A stretch of DNA of 64,000 nucleotides from an uncultured Clostridia bacterium. Its GTDB lineage: Bacteria; Bacillota; Clostridia; TANB77; CAG-508. Each line of letters starts with the position of its first letter. Within the stretch, counting starts at the first letter, position 1. The notes beneath the pieces are model-generated. The model saw only the letters and a list, made by a program, of their open reading frames with translations, was not told where the DNA came from and made no database searches. The position numbers were made by a program, and so were the translations under genes. Of this stretch, positions 10,601-18,026 are shown one piece after another. The stretch lies in assembly GCA_934149005.1 (NCBI GenBank), contig CAKPDN010000005.1, positions 19,877 through 83,876 of the forward strand. The letters are read 5' to 3'.

Positions 10601-12013
10601 TGCTTCTTTTACAAATTCTGATATTTCTAAATTTAAACTTTTAGCAAATGTTTCGATAAATGAACCACATCCAGAAGAACAAGCTTCATTTAACATTATA
10701 TTATCAATTGTTCCATTTTTCATTTTAATATATTTCATATCTTGCCCGCCAATGTCTATAATTGCGGTAACATTTGGTTCAAATTGTTTTGCTGCTGTGT
10801 AGTGTGCAATTGTTTCTATTTCATTTAAATCAACATTTAGTGCTGTTTGTATTAATTTTTCTCCATATCCTGTAACGCCACTATATCTTAAAATTGCTGT
10901 TTTAGGTAAAGTTTCATATAGTTTTTTTAACATCTTCATAACACTTTTTAGTGGATTACCTTCATTACTTCCATATAAAGAATATAATAAATTTCCATCT
11001 TTATCTATTAAAGCTAATTTTGTAGTTGTTGAACCAGCATCTATTCCTAAATAGCAGTCTCCTTCATATGTAGATATATCTTTTTTTGTAACTTTTGCTT
11101 TATTGTGTCTTTTTTGAAATTCTTTGTATTCTTGTTCATTATTAAATAGAGGTTCAATTGGATTTGTAGTATTGTCTTGTGAATTTCTTAAATTTTCTAT
11201 TTTTTGTTTCAATTCTTCAACAGTTATTGGCTTTGTATTTAGGGAATCAAGGGCTGCACCTTTTGCTACTAATAAATGAGCTTCTTCAGGTACTATTATT
11301 TCTTCTGGTTTTAAATTTAAAGTTTCTATAAATCTTGTTCTTAATTCAGAAAGATAACTTAATGGACCACCTAAAAAGGCTACGTTTCCTCTAATTGGTC
11401 TACCACAAGCAAGTCCACTAATGGTTTGATTTACAACAGCTTGAAAGATTGATGCAGCTATATCTTCTTTTGCGGCACCTTCATTTATTAGTGGTTGTAT
11501 ATCGGTTTTGGCAAAAACACCACATCTTGAAGCTATTGGATATATTGTTTTATAATTTTTTGCTAGTTCATTAAGACCAGCTGTGTCAGTATATAAAAGT
11601 GAAGCCATTTGGTCCAAAAATGCACCTGTTCCACCGGCACAGGTACCGTTCATTCTTTGTTCAATTGATTTATCAAAATAAATTATTTTTGCATCTTCTC
11701 CACCAAGTTCAATAACTACATCTGTTTGTGGAATATATTTTTCGACTGCTCTTTTACAAGAGACAACTTCTTGTATGAATTCTACTCCTAAAAATTTGCT
11801 TGCAGACATTGCACCTGAACCAGTAAGAGCTATTGTAAATGCATTTTCTGGAAACATTTTTGATAGGTTTTCTAATACATTGCATACAGTATTTTTTGTG
11901 TCAGAAAAATGTCTTTGATAGTCTTTATATATTGTGTTTTCATTTTTATCTATAACTATTATTTTTACGGTTGTTGAGCCAACATCTAGTCCAACGTGTA
12001 AGGTTTTATTCAT
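7697..12013 (-). CDS. Large 2-hydroxyacyl-CoA dehydratase activase-type protein (BcrAD/BadFG + DUF2229)
   Basis: This 1438-residue protein has two consecutive ASKHA-fold ATPase domains, each opening with a phosphate-binding motif (GLDVGSTTVKIIVID ~8; GIDAGSTTTKLALID ~325). Each has the Cys pair that holds a bridging [4Fe-4S] cluster in HgdC-type activators (GTCAGGTGAF and SRCGVF; SSGCGSF and SRCTVF). A DUF2229-type region follows (SMPSESVCYPAKL, FYPCMPYS) and a HgdB-like C-terminal part rich in Cys (NNDACYPSILVTGQ). Such long fusions are common in anaerobes and presumably do ATP-driven one-electron transfer to a radical dehydratase-like site; the real substrate is unknown. ATG start behind aaaagga. 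No CGG codon is used in-frame. Confidence 0.92.
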   Translation of the reverse strand: MNKTLHVGLDVGSTTVKIIVIDKNENTIYKDYQRHFSDTKNTVCNVLENLSKMFPENAFTIALTGSGAMSASKFLGVEFIQEVVSCKRAVEKYIPQTDVVIELGGEDAKIIYFDKSIEQRMNGTCAGGTGAFLDQMASLLYTDTAGLNELAKNYKTIYPIASRCGVFAKTDIQPLINEGAAKEDIAASIFQAVVNQTISGLACGRPIRGNVAFLGGPLSYLSELRTRFIETLNLKPEEIIVPEEAHLLVAKGAALDSLNTKPITVEELKQKIENLRNSQDNTTNPIEPLFNNEQEYKEFQKRHNKAKVTKKDISTYEGDCYLGIDAGSTTTKLALIDKDGNLLYSLYGSNEGNPLKSVMKMLKKLYETLPKTAILRYSGVTGYGEKLIQTALNVDLNEIETIAHYTAAKQFEPNVTAIIDIGGQDMKYIKMKNGTIDNIMLNEACSSGCGSFIETFAKSLNLEISEFVKEAINAKRPVDLGSRCTVFMNSKIKQAQKEGYTIGDISSGLSYSVIKNAIQKVMKVRDTNTLGNHIVVQGGTFYNDAVLRAFEKIVGKNVIRPDISGLMGAYGMALLSKEQYESNLDMEYVSTILKSDELDKLEIKVTHTRCNNCENHCKLTINKFSNGSMHVSGNRCEKGAGIISHKKNLPNLVQYKYQRIFDYKPLEEQYATRGTIGIPRVLNIYEDYPFWFTFFTSLGFRVIISDKSTRRTYEKGMESMPSESVCYPAKLSHGHIENLIEKGIKTIFYPCMPYSRKEYEKADNHYNCPIVISYSEVLKNNVENLKTHNIKFINPFLPFDTKNLVKKVMELNEFKEYNFTKQELIEAAKKAEEEYQKCKKDIKDKGSETVRYIEENNLRGIVLAGRPYHVDPEINHGIDTLITSLGLCVLTEDSIADKTEAKRPIRVVDQWVFHARLYAAADFVGKHDNLELVQLNSFGCGVDAVTTDQVEEILSSYDKMYTLIKIDEVNNLGAVRIRIRSLLASMNKRIAKKEEEKAIGDYGIKKKIFTKEMRKNYTILCPQMAPIHFELLESAMQASGYNLVLLRDCTQHTVETGLKYVNNDACYPSILVTGQMIEALESKKYDLNKTALIMSQTGGGCRATNYIGFIRKALKDAGFSNIPVISFNVVGMEKMPGFKLTPKMVERLIKCMLYGDLLQKMLTKNRAYEINPGETQELFNNWMGKCKKLVQKSTNKEFKQSIYDIVNDFEKIELNTNIKKPKVGIVGEVLIKYHPFGNNFVADMLEKEGAEVILPDFMGFIKFMATHKITFNNLLNTNKTSSKISKIAIKLIDILEKDIKIALANSKKGYLQPCDIWHLENKVKDVLSIGNQTGEGWFLTAEMIEYMEHDIPNIICVQPFACLPNHVVGKGVIKTIREKYPEANISPVDYDPGSSETNQANRIKLLMTVAKDNLKKQEKESLDKNIIENTEKQETELV

Positions 12014-12023
12014 ATTACATTAC

Positions 12024-12058
12024 TCCTTTTAGGCCAATTGGAAAATCCTTTTAGGCCA
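12024..12058 (-). repeat. 13-bp direct repeat containing a duplicated Shine-Dalgarno
   Basis: The unit tccttttaggcca occurs at 12024-12036 and 12046-12058, just upstream of the activase start. Read on the - strand each copy carries aaaagga, so the leader has the real RBS and a decoy 22 nt before it. Function unknown. Confidence 0.5.
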
Positions 12059-12222
12059 AGAATTATTTCCCCTTTATGCTACTAATTTTATACGGAAATG
12101 GGCAATTTGTCAAATGTTAAAAAATGGAAAAATAAGTGGAATAAATAGGACAAACAAATAATAGAATTGAATATAAATATTTTAAACTTAAAACTAAAAG
12201 TTTGGAAAGTAGGGAGGAAGTT

Positions 12223-12762
12223 ATGAAAAATAAAAAAATTATTTTATTATTTGCTATTTTATTAATTATTATTTTTATAATTGGCTTTTTTTCAATTAAA
12301 TTTGTAAAAAATAAGAAAGAAGATGAGGCTAAAAATGAGTATATTCCAGAGGAGGAGATTTCCAATGAACAATTGAGAGAGACTATAGTGAGTTTGTATT
12401 TTCCGGATAAAGAAACAAATATGTTAAAACCAGAAGCTAGGTTAGTAAATGTTAAAGAATTGATGCAATCTCCGTATAATGTTTTAATAGAGTTATTAAT
12501 AAATGGACCTAAAAATGATAAACTAAAGGGGATAGTTCCTGAAAATACTAAATTGTTAAATTCTTCTTTAGAAGGGGAGTGTTTGACTTTAGATTTTTCA
12601 AATGAATTGTTAAAATATAATAAAGAAGATAATAAAGAAAAAGAAAACTTAATAAATTCTATTGTTAATACTGTTACAGAATTGAATGAGGTTAATAAAG
12701 TTAAATTTTTAATTAATGGCCAAATAGATGATGAATTTAAAGATGAATATTTAAGAAAATAG
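12223..12762 (+). CDS. GerMN-domain membrane protein
   Basis: The 179-residue protein has an N-terminal membrane/signal segment (about residues 4-25) and then a GerMN domain: ETIVSLYFPDKETNMLKPEARLV, VLIELLINGPKNDKLKGIVP and LTLDFSNEL are the typical strands. GerM of Bacillus takes part in spore formation and germination, and the fold recurs in wall-associated proteins. The ATG at 12223 follows gggagg; an in-frame TTG at 12202 lies upstream of that RBS and is unlikely. It is a single-gene unit. Confidence 0.85.
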   Translation: MKNKKIILLFAILLIIIFIIGFFSIKFVKNKKEDEAKNEYIPEEEISNEQLRETIVSLYFPDKETNMLKPEARLVNVKELMQSPYNVLIELLINGPKNDKLKGIVPENTKLLNSSLEGECLTLDFSNELLKYNKEDNKEKENLINSIVNTVTELNEVNKVKFLINGQIDDEFKDEYLRK

Positions 12763-12849
12763 TGTCCTTTTTGGGACATTATTTTCTTTACCTATGGGTA
12801 TTTTACTGCAAAATATTAATATATCAACATTTAAGACAGAATTGTAACA

Positions 12850-13056
12850 TTATTTTAGTATTTTATATAATTTTATATATCTTGAGAAGTGTTTAAAATC
12901 TCTTAAAAAGTGTTCAACTTCATTTAGAGAGTTAATGGTATTTTTTTTGCAAGTTTTAAAATTTAATTTTTTCTTTTTAAGCGGATTGGATAATTGAGGT
13001 TTTGGAGGAGATTTTTTGTGTGCTTGATTATTTTCACATTTACATAAATTAGGCAT
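12850..13056 (-). CDS. Small basic protein of unknown function
   Basis: A 68-residue reading frame with an RBS (aaagga, 9 nt before the ATG) lies in an otherwise empty 440-bp gap. The product is strongly basic with two CxC/Lys-type patches (MPNLCKCENN, FKTCKKN) and a hydrophilic helical end. I recognise no family. The RBS and conventional start favour a real small gene; its short length and AT-rich setting allow chance. The rest of the gap (12763-12849 and 13057-13202) shows only a weak stem after the GerMN gene and AT-rich promoter-like sequence. Confidence 0.35.
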   Translation of the reverse strand: MPNLCKCENNQAHKKSPPKPQLSNPLKKKKLNFKTCKKNTINSLNEVEHFLRDFKHFSRYIKLYKILK

Positions 13057-13202
13057 AAACTTTAATCCTTTCTTTATATCTTATATTATAATATTAAAAA
13101 AATTAAGATAAAGTTACTATCAAATTTTCTGTATTTGCTTGTTTTTTGTATAATTTTATTGTATAGTATAAAAGTCAAATGTTTTAGAATAGGAAGATAT
13201 AA

Positions 13203-13946
13203 ATGAATATAAAATTAAAAGAAAATGAAAGAATAGATGATTTAGAATTTAAAAATTTGAAAATAATTCAAGATATAGAAGGATTTTGCTTTGGAATAGA
13301 TAGTGTGTTACTTTCTGATTTTGCAAAAAATATAAAAAAAGATTCAAGAGTATTGGATTTGGGAACAGGAACAGGAATTATTTCGATTTTATTATGTGGA
13401 AAGACAAATTTAAAGAAGATTGTTGGAGTTGAAGTTCAAAAAGAAGTATATGATATGGCCTGTAGAAGTGCAAAGTTAAATAATATAGAGGATAGATTTG
13501 AGATTGTAAATGAAAATATTATAAAATTGGAAAATATTTTTGAAAAAAATTCTTTTGATGTAATTGTAACAAATCCACCATATAAAGAACAAAATACAGG
13601 AGTAGTAAATGAAGATGAAAAAAAATTAATTTCGAGACATGAAGTTCTTGCAAATTTAGAGGATTTTATTAAAGTTTCAGCTACATTTTTGAAAGATAAA
13701 GGTGAGTTTTATATGGTTCACAGACCAGAAAGAATGGTTGATATATTTTCTTTAATGAGAAAATATAAGATTGAACCTAAAGAAGTTAGATTAGTTTTTT
13801 CAAATGAAAAAACTCCTCCTAAAATGATTTTAGTTAAGGGTGTAAAAAATGGGGGGAAATATTTAAAATTTAGAGAAAATTTATATGTTTATAAAGAAGA
13901 TGGTTCATATACAGATGAAGTATTAAAAATTTATGATAAAATTTAG
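13203..13946 (+). CDS. tRNA1(Val) adenine-N6-methyltransferase-type enzyme (TrmN6/YabB)
   Basis: A 247-residue class I SAM methyltransferase: motif I VLDLGTGTGIISILL (~residue 53) and catalytic motif IV VTNPPYKEQ (~127), the NPPY of N6-adenine methylases. N-terminal DLEFKNLKIIQD..FCFGIDSVLL is typical of the YabB/TrmN6 group that modifies A37 of tRNA. The start follows ggaagat. It is 12 bp upstream of rsmI, the same pairing as yabB-yabC in Bacillus, which supports the call. Confidence 0.9.
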   Translation: MNIKLKENERIDDLEFKNLKIIQDIEGFCFGIDSVLLSDFAKNIKKDSRVLDLGTGTGIISILLCGKTNLKKIVGVEVQKEVYDMACRSAKLNNIEDRFEIVNENIIKLENIFEKNSFDVIVTNPPYKEQNTGVVNEDEKKLISRHEVLANLEDFIKVSATFLKDKGEFYMVHRPERMVDIFSLMRKYKIEPKEVRLVFSNEKTPPKMILVKGVKNGGKYLKFRENLYVYKEDGSYTDEVLKIYDKI

Positions 13947-13958
13947 GAGGAAAATTAA

Positions 13959-14801
13959 TTGAAAAGAGAAAGTATATGTGGTACATTATATATTGTTGCA
14001 ACGCCAATAGGAAATTTGGATGATATAACTTTAAGAGCAATAAAAATATTAAAAGAAGTGGATTTAATTGCGGCAGAAGATACAAGGCATACTTTAAAAT
14101 TATTAAATCATTTTGAAATTTCAAAGCCACTTATTAGTTATCATAGGCATAATGAAGATGTAAAATCAGATATTTTAATAGAAAAATTAAAAGAAGGAAA
14201 AAATATAGCATTAGTTTCTGATGCTGGTACACCAGGAATATGTGATCCTGGTGAAGAAATAATAAAAAAAAGTATAGAATTAGAAATAAATGTGGTTCCA
14301 GTACCAGGTGCATGTGCAATGATTAATTCGTTAATTTGTTCAGGTATTAGTACAAAGGAATTTACATTTTTAGGTTTTTTACCTTTAAATAAAAAATTGA
14401 GAAAAATTAAATTAGAAGAAATACAAAAATCTAATAAAACTATAATAATATATGAAGCTCCTCATAAATTGGAAACAACTTTAAAAGATTTAAAATCAAT
14501 ATTAAGTAGTGAAAGAAAAATTACTTTAGCGAGAGAAATTACTAAAATTCATGAAGAATTTATTAGAGGAAATATAGATGATATAATTTTAAAATCAGAA
14601 ACTATTAAAGGTGAAATAGTTTTAATAATAGAAGGAAATAGTAATATATCTAAAGAAAATGAATTGAATAAATTAAGTATAGAGGAACACTATAAATTTT
14701 ATGAAAATCAAGGTTTTAGTAAAAAAGATATAATAAAAAAGATTGCTAAAGATAGAAATGTTAGTAAAAATGATATATATAAGAATTTTACGAATAAATA
14801 A
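13959..14801 (+). CDS. rsmI: 16S rRNA (cytidine-1402-2'-O)-methyltransferase
   Basis: The 280-residue protein matches RsmI throughout: LYIVATPIGNLDDITLRA, AAEDTRHTLKLLNHF, SYHRHNE, LVSDAGTPGICDPG and VPVPGACAMI are the conserved tetrapyrrole-methylase-fold blocks. It 2'-O-methylates C1402 in the decoding centre of 16S rRNA. The start codon is TTG behind aggagg. Operon with the upstream methyltransferase gene. Confidence 0.96.
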   Translation: MKRESICGTLYIVATPIGNLDDITLRAIKILKEVDLIAAEDTRHTLKLLNHFEISKPLISYHRHNEDVKSDILIEKLKEGKNIALVSDAGTPGICDPGEEIIKKSIELEINVVPVPGACAMINSLICSGISTKEFTFLGFLPLNKKLRKIKLEEIQKSNKTIIIYEAPHKLETTLKDLKSILSSERKITLAREITKIHEEFIRGNIDDIILKSETIKGEIVLIIEGNSNISKENELNKLSIEEHYKFYENQGFSKKDIIKKIAKDRNVSKNDIYKNFTNK

Positions 14802-14818
14802 AATTCTATTAAATTTTT

Positions 14819-14857
14819 AAAATGGCATGTAGGTATATTTTACATGCCATTTTTACT
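14819..14857. terminator. Terminator between rsmI and the convergent abrB-like gene
   Basis: A 13-bp perfect stem (aaaatggcatgta / tacatgccatttt, 14819-14831 and 14841-14853) with T-tract. It ends at the stop codon of the convergent abrB-like gene and can act in both directions. Confidence 0.85.
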
Positions 14858-15116
14858 ATTTTTTAGATTTTTCTTGTAATACATTTAATTGCTTAGAGCA
14901 TTTATCACATACTAATTTGTCTTTATATTCTACTAAGTTTTCTGTACTACCACAAAAAATACAATTAGGTTCATATTTTTTTAATATTATTGAAGAATCA
15001 TTAACATAAATTTCAATAGGGTCTTTTTCAACTATATTAAATTTATTTCTAATTTCAATTGGTATAACAACTCTTCCCAATTCATCAACTCTTCTTATAA
15101 TTCCAGTAGCTTTCAT
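14856..15116 (-). CDS. AbrB/SpoVT-family transition-state regulator with zinc-ribbon-like tail
   Basis: The 86-residue protein opens with MKATGIIRRVDELGRVVIPI and RNKFNI, the swapped-hairpin AbrB DNA-binding fold. The C-terminal half has CIFCGS and CDKCS, spaced as a small zinc ribbon, as in several clostridial AbrB proteins. It probably represses stationary-phase or sporulation genes as a dimer/tetramer. Start ATG at 15116 follows aaggagg; the frame can be extended upstream, but without an RBS. It is divergent from spmA across a 130-bp gap. Confidence 0.92.
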   Translation of the reverse strand: MKATGIIRRVDELGRVVIPIEIRNKFNIVEKDPIEIYVNDSSIILKKYEPNCIFCGSTENLVEYKDKLVCDKCSKQLNVLQEKSKK

Positions 15117-15247
15117 GTTTTCCTCCTTAATGTTACTTTTAACAATTCCATTTGAATATATAAATAATATATCATAAATACAAATTGAGGTCAATTAAAA
15201 TGTAATAAAAATTTTAAATAAATAATAAGATTACTAAGGTGATATGA

Positions 15248-15827
15248 ATGTTAAATATAGTTTGGCCAATTTTTATAATAATATCTATTATTTTTGCAAT
15301 TTTGACAGGTAATATAAAAGAATTAAATAATTCAATATTTGAAAGTACTAATACAGCAGTTAATTTGTCAATTACTTTAGTTGGCACAATGTGCTTATGG
15401 AATGGAATAATGCAAATTGCAAGTAAAACGTCGGCTATGGAAAAGATTACAAAGTTTTTAAATCCAATTATGAAATTGTTGTTTCCAAGATTAAAAAAAG
15501 ATGATAGGGTATATCAAGAAATTTCAATGAATCTTGTAGCAAATATTTTAGGTTTGGGAAATGCAGCTACACCTCTTCGGAATTAAGGCAATGAGAACAA
15601 TGCAGAAAGAAAATAATGATAAAAAAATTTTAACAAATGATATGGCGACTTTTATTGTTTTGAATACTGCATCAATACAGATTATACCAACAACTGTTAT
15701 TGCAATAAGGAATTCTTTAGGTTCTGAAAATCCAACTAGTATTATTTTTCCTGTATGGATTGCAACTATTTGTGCGGCAATAGCTGGAATTACTGCTACT
15801 AAGATTTTTATAAAATTAGGGAGATAG
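15248..15827 (+). CDS. spmA: Spore maturation protein A, with C-GGA frameshift
   Basis: About 192 residues, the normal SpmA length, with several membrane helices; needed with SpmB for spore-core dehydration in Bacillus. N-terminal sequence and LVGTMCLWNGIMQIA and MNLVANILGLGNAATP are typical. One extra C at 15578 breaks the frame: zero frame reads CTT CGG AAT TAA, while skipping C gives AATPLGIKAMRTMQ, the invariant SpmA motif. Total length is 3n+1. The next gene spmB is intact 3 bp downstream, so this is most likely a live gene read with a +1 shift. Confidence 0.88.
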
Positions 15828-15830
15828 TTA

Positions 15831-16358
15831 ATGAAATTTATTGAATATTTTTCAAATTTGGCAATGCCATTAATAATTTTTATTATTGTTGTTTATGGAA
15901 TTATAGAAAGAAAAAAAGTTTTTGATATTTTTTTAGAAGGTGCAAAAGAAGGAATAGGAGTTGTTTTTAGCATTTTTCCAACATTAGTTGGACTATTTGT
16001 TGCTATAGGGACTTTGAGAAGTTCTGGAATTATAGATTTAATTATTAAGATTTTAACACCTTGTTTTAATATGATAAATTTTCCTACAGATATATTACCA
16101 TTGGCATTTATAAGACCGATTTCTGGTAGTGCTTCAATTGCTGTTGCAACAGATATTATGAAAAATTTTGGTGTTGATTCTAATATAGGAATTATTGCAT
16201 CTGTTATTATGGGGTCAACTGAAACAACAGTATATACAATTGCTGTTTATACCAGTAGTGTTGGAATAAAAAAGACAAGATTTGTTTTGTGGGCAGCTTT
16301 AATTGCAGATTTTGTTGGTATGATTACTAGTGTTGTTGTTTGTCGAATTTTGTCATAA
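15831..16358 (+). CDS. spmB: Spore maturation protein B
   Basis: The 175-residue membrane protein has the nucleoside-recognition (Gate) type sequence: EGAKEGIGVVFSIFPTLVGL, FIRPISGSASI and IMGSTETTVYTIAVY. It is the partner of SpmA, encoded directly upstream, in the forespore. RBS gggagat precedes the ATG. Full length, no disruption. Confidence 0.95.
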   Translation: MKFIEYFSNLAMPLIIFIIVVYGIIERKKVFDIFLEGAKEGIGVVFSIFPTLVGLFVAIGTLRSSGIIDLIIKILTPCFNMINFPTDILPLAFIRPISGSASIAVATDIMKNFGVDSNIGIIASVIMGSTETTVYTIAVYTSSVGIKKTRFVLWAALIADFVGMITSVVVCRILS

Positions 16359-16456
16359 TTTTCTTGTTGACTTTTTATGGAAAGTGTTATAAAATGGTAG
16401 CATAAAAAATCTTAGACAAGCATTTAGATTAAAAATTCTGTAAAATAGGAGGTCTT

Positions 16457-16558
16457 ATGATTTTTAAAGTCATTTTATTTATATCAATTTTTTTTATAGT
16501 CAAAAAAATTATTGCTAAAATATTAGCAATAATAATTCTAAAAAAAATCAAACAATAA
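16457..16558 (+). CDS. Predicted 33-residue hydrophobic peptide
   Basis: A short frame with an excellent RBS (aggagg, 4 nt before ATG) encodes a hydrophobic helix with a lysine-rich end (FKVILFISIFFIVKK ... ILKKIKQ). Size, single membrane helix and basic tail resemble type I toxin peptides (Fst/Ldr/TxpA-like) or small membrane regulators. It lies alone in the 350-bp gap between spmB and rlmH, just upstream of a long inverted repeat. Family not recognised. Confidence 0.4.
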   Translation: MIFKVILFISIFFIVKKIIAKILAIIILKKIKQ

Positions 16559-16578
16559 ATTTTAAATAGTTCTTAATC

Positions 16579-16701
16579 TTGTAGGGAAGATATTATATCA
16601 TGTTATTACCCCCAATAAAATATATTGATATTTTGATGAAAGTTTTATTTTAATTTGTCCCACTAATTTTCTTTCAAATTTTAATTATATTTTCCCTACA
16701 A
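16579..16701. repeat. 10-bp inverted repeat flanking about 100 nt
   Basis: ttgtagggaa at 16579-16588 pairs perfectly with ttccctacaa at 16692-16701. The enclosed AT-rich segment contains two short C-runs (ccccc, tcccac). It lies between the small peptide and rlmH and could close a structured RNA such as an antitoxin or leader; no known riboswitch is recognisable. Confidence 0.4.
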
Positions 16702-16709
16702 TATATATA

Positions 16710-17189
16710 TTATCTATGATAAGTCTCATTATTAGAGATTTTAAAAGCTCTAAATAATTGTTCTAATAAAAATATTCTTATTAATTGATGGGGAAAGGTC
16801 ATTTTTGAGAAGCATATTTTTTGATTTGACAAATTTAATACTCTTTCAGTTAAACCTAAAGAGCCACCAATTATGAAAGTGATATTGCTTGATTGCATAG
16901 ATATATTTTCTATTGTTTTAGAGAAATGTTCTGATGAAAATTCTTTTCCAGTTAAGTCTAGGCATATAACATATGAGTCTTTTTTGATATGATTTATTAT
17001 ATTATTACATTCTTTAGACTTTATTTCATTTTCAATATTAGGATTTATTTTATCTGGGATTTTTTCATCAGGTAATTCGATAATATTTAATTTACAATAT
17101 TTTGATAGTCTTTTTGAATATTCGTTTATAGAATCTTTAAAAAATTTTTCTTTTATTTTTCCTACACATATTATATTTATTGATAACAT
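16710..17189 (-). CDS. rlmH: 23S rRNA (pseudouridine-1915-N3)-methyltransferase
   Basis: A SPOUT methyltransferase of 159 residues, exactly the family length. Conserved blocks are IICVGKIKEKFFKDSINEY, CLDLTGKEFSSE, FIIGGSLGL and the C-terminal knot MTFPHQLIRIFLLEQLFRA ending NNETYHR. It methylates pseudouridine 1915 of helix 69 in assembled ribosomes. It follows walJ in the same direction, as rlmH follows yycJ/htrA in many Firmicutes. Confidence 0.97.
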   Translation of the reverse strand: MLSINIICVGKIKEKFFKDSINEYSKRLSKYCKLNIIELPDEKIPDKINPNIENEIKSKECNNIINHIKKDSYVICLDLTGKEFSSEHFSKTIENISMQSSNITFIIGGSLGLTERVLNLSNQKICFSKMTFPHQLIRIFLLEQLFRAFKISNNETYHR

Positions 17190-17215
17190 AGTTTTTTCCT
17201 TTATTTATTTGTTTT

Positions 17216-18005
17216 TTAAAAATATATTTTGTTTCCAGGCAAATCTCTACTGGCCACACTTAATTTTATGGAATTTTCATTGTGATTACTTGAAAGTATT
17301 TCATCTACTACTGTTTTATAGGCAAGTTCAGGGAAATTACTTTCTTTACTTAAATGGCCTAGCATTGCTTGTTGCAATCCAGAGTTTAGAAGATGAGAAA
17401 TAGTTTTTCCAGCTAATTCATTAGATAAATGTCCGGTTTGGTCCAGCTATTCTAGTTTTTAAAGGGAATGGATATCTCGAAAATTTTAAAACTTCAGGGT
17501 CATAGTTTGACTCTAATAAAACAAATATACTATCTTCAAGGTTTTTTAAAATTCCATTTGTCATATGACCTATATCTGTTGCTATACTAATTTTTTTATT
17601 ACTATTAAAAATATTGAAACCGCAAGGATTTGCGGCATCATGAGGTATAGAAAATGGTTTTATTTGTAAATCACCAATTTCAAATTTTTCCTCAATTGTA
17701 AATTTTTTAATATTTTTTTCAGGTATTTTTTCTTTTTGGTTAGGCATTGCATCTAATGTTTTTTGGTTTACGAATACTGGTAAATTATATTTTTTGGCAA
17801 ATGTTCCTAATCCTTGAACATGGTCTGAGTGTTCATGTGTAATTAGAATGCCATTTATAGAAGAAGGATTAATTTCTAAATTTGTTAAAGCTGTTTCTAT
17901 TTTTTTGCAACTGACACCTGCATCAATTAACAATTTAGTATTTTCACTTTCTATAAATAGACTATTTCCACTACTTCCACTATATAAACTACAAAAATTA
18001 AACAT
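17216..18005 (-). CDS. walJ: WalJ/YycJ metallo-beta-lactamase-fold protein, with C-GGA frameshift
   Basis: About 262 residues, the usual YycJ length. N-terminal LYSGSSGNSLFIESE, metal ligands in ITHEHSDHVQG and AGVSCKKIE are diagnostic. The family acts with the WalRK pathway and in DNA integrity. An extra C (plus-strand G at 17435) disrupts it: zero frame reads AAC CGG ACA TTT ATC TAA, while skipping it restores RIAGPNGHLSNELAGKTISH and about 70 further residues to a TAA at 17216-17218. Total length 3n+1. It sits 21 bp after murA in the same direction. Confidence 0.88.
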
Positions 18006-18026
18006 AATGTATTCTTCCTTTGATTA

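Noticed and set aside
12117..12779. 220-codon minus-strand frame over the GerMN gene
   Set aside because: The plus-strand protein has the GerMN domain and RBS; the reverse frame is a Ser/Leu-rich shadow.
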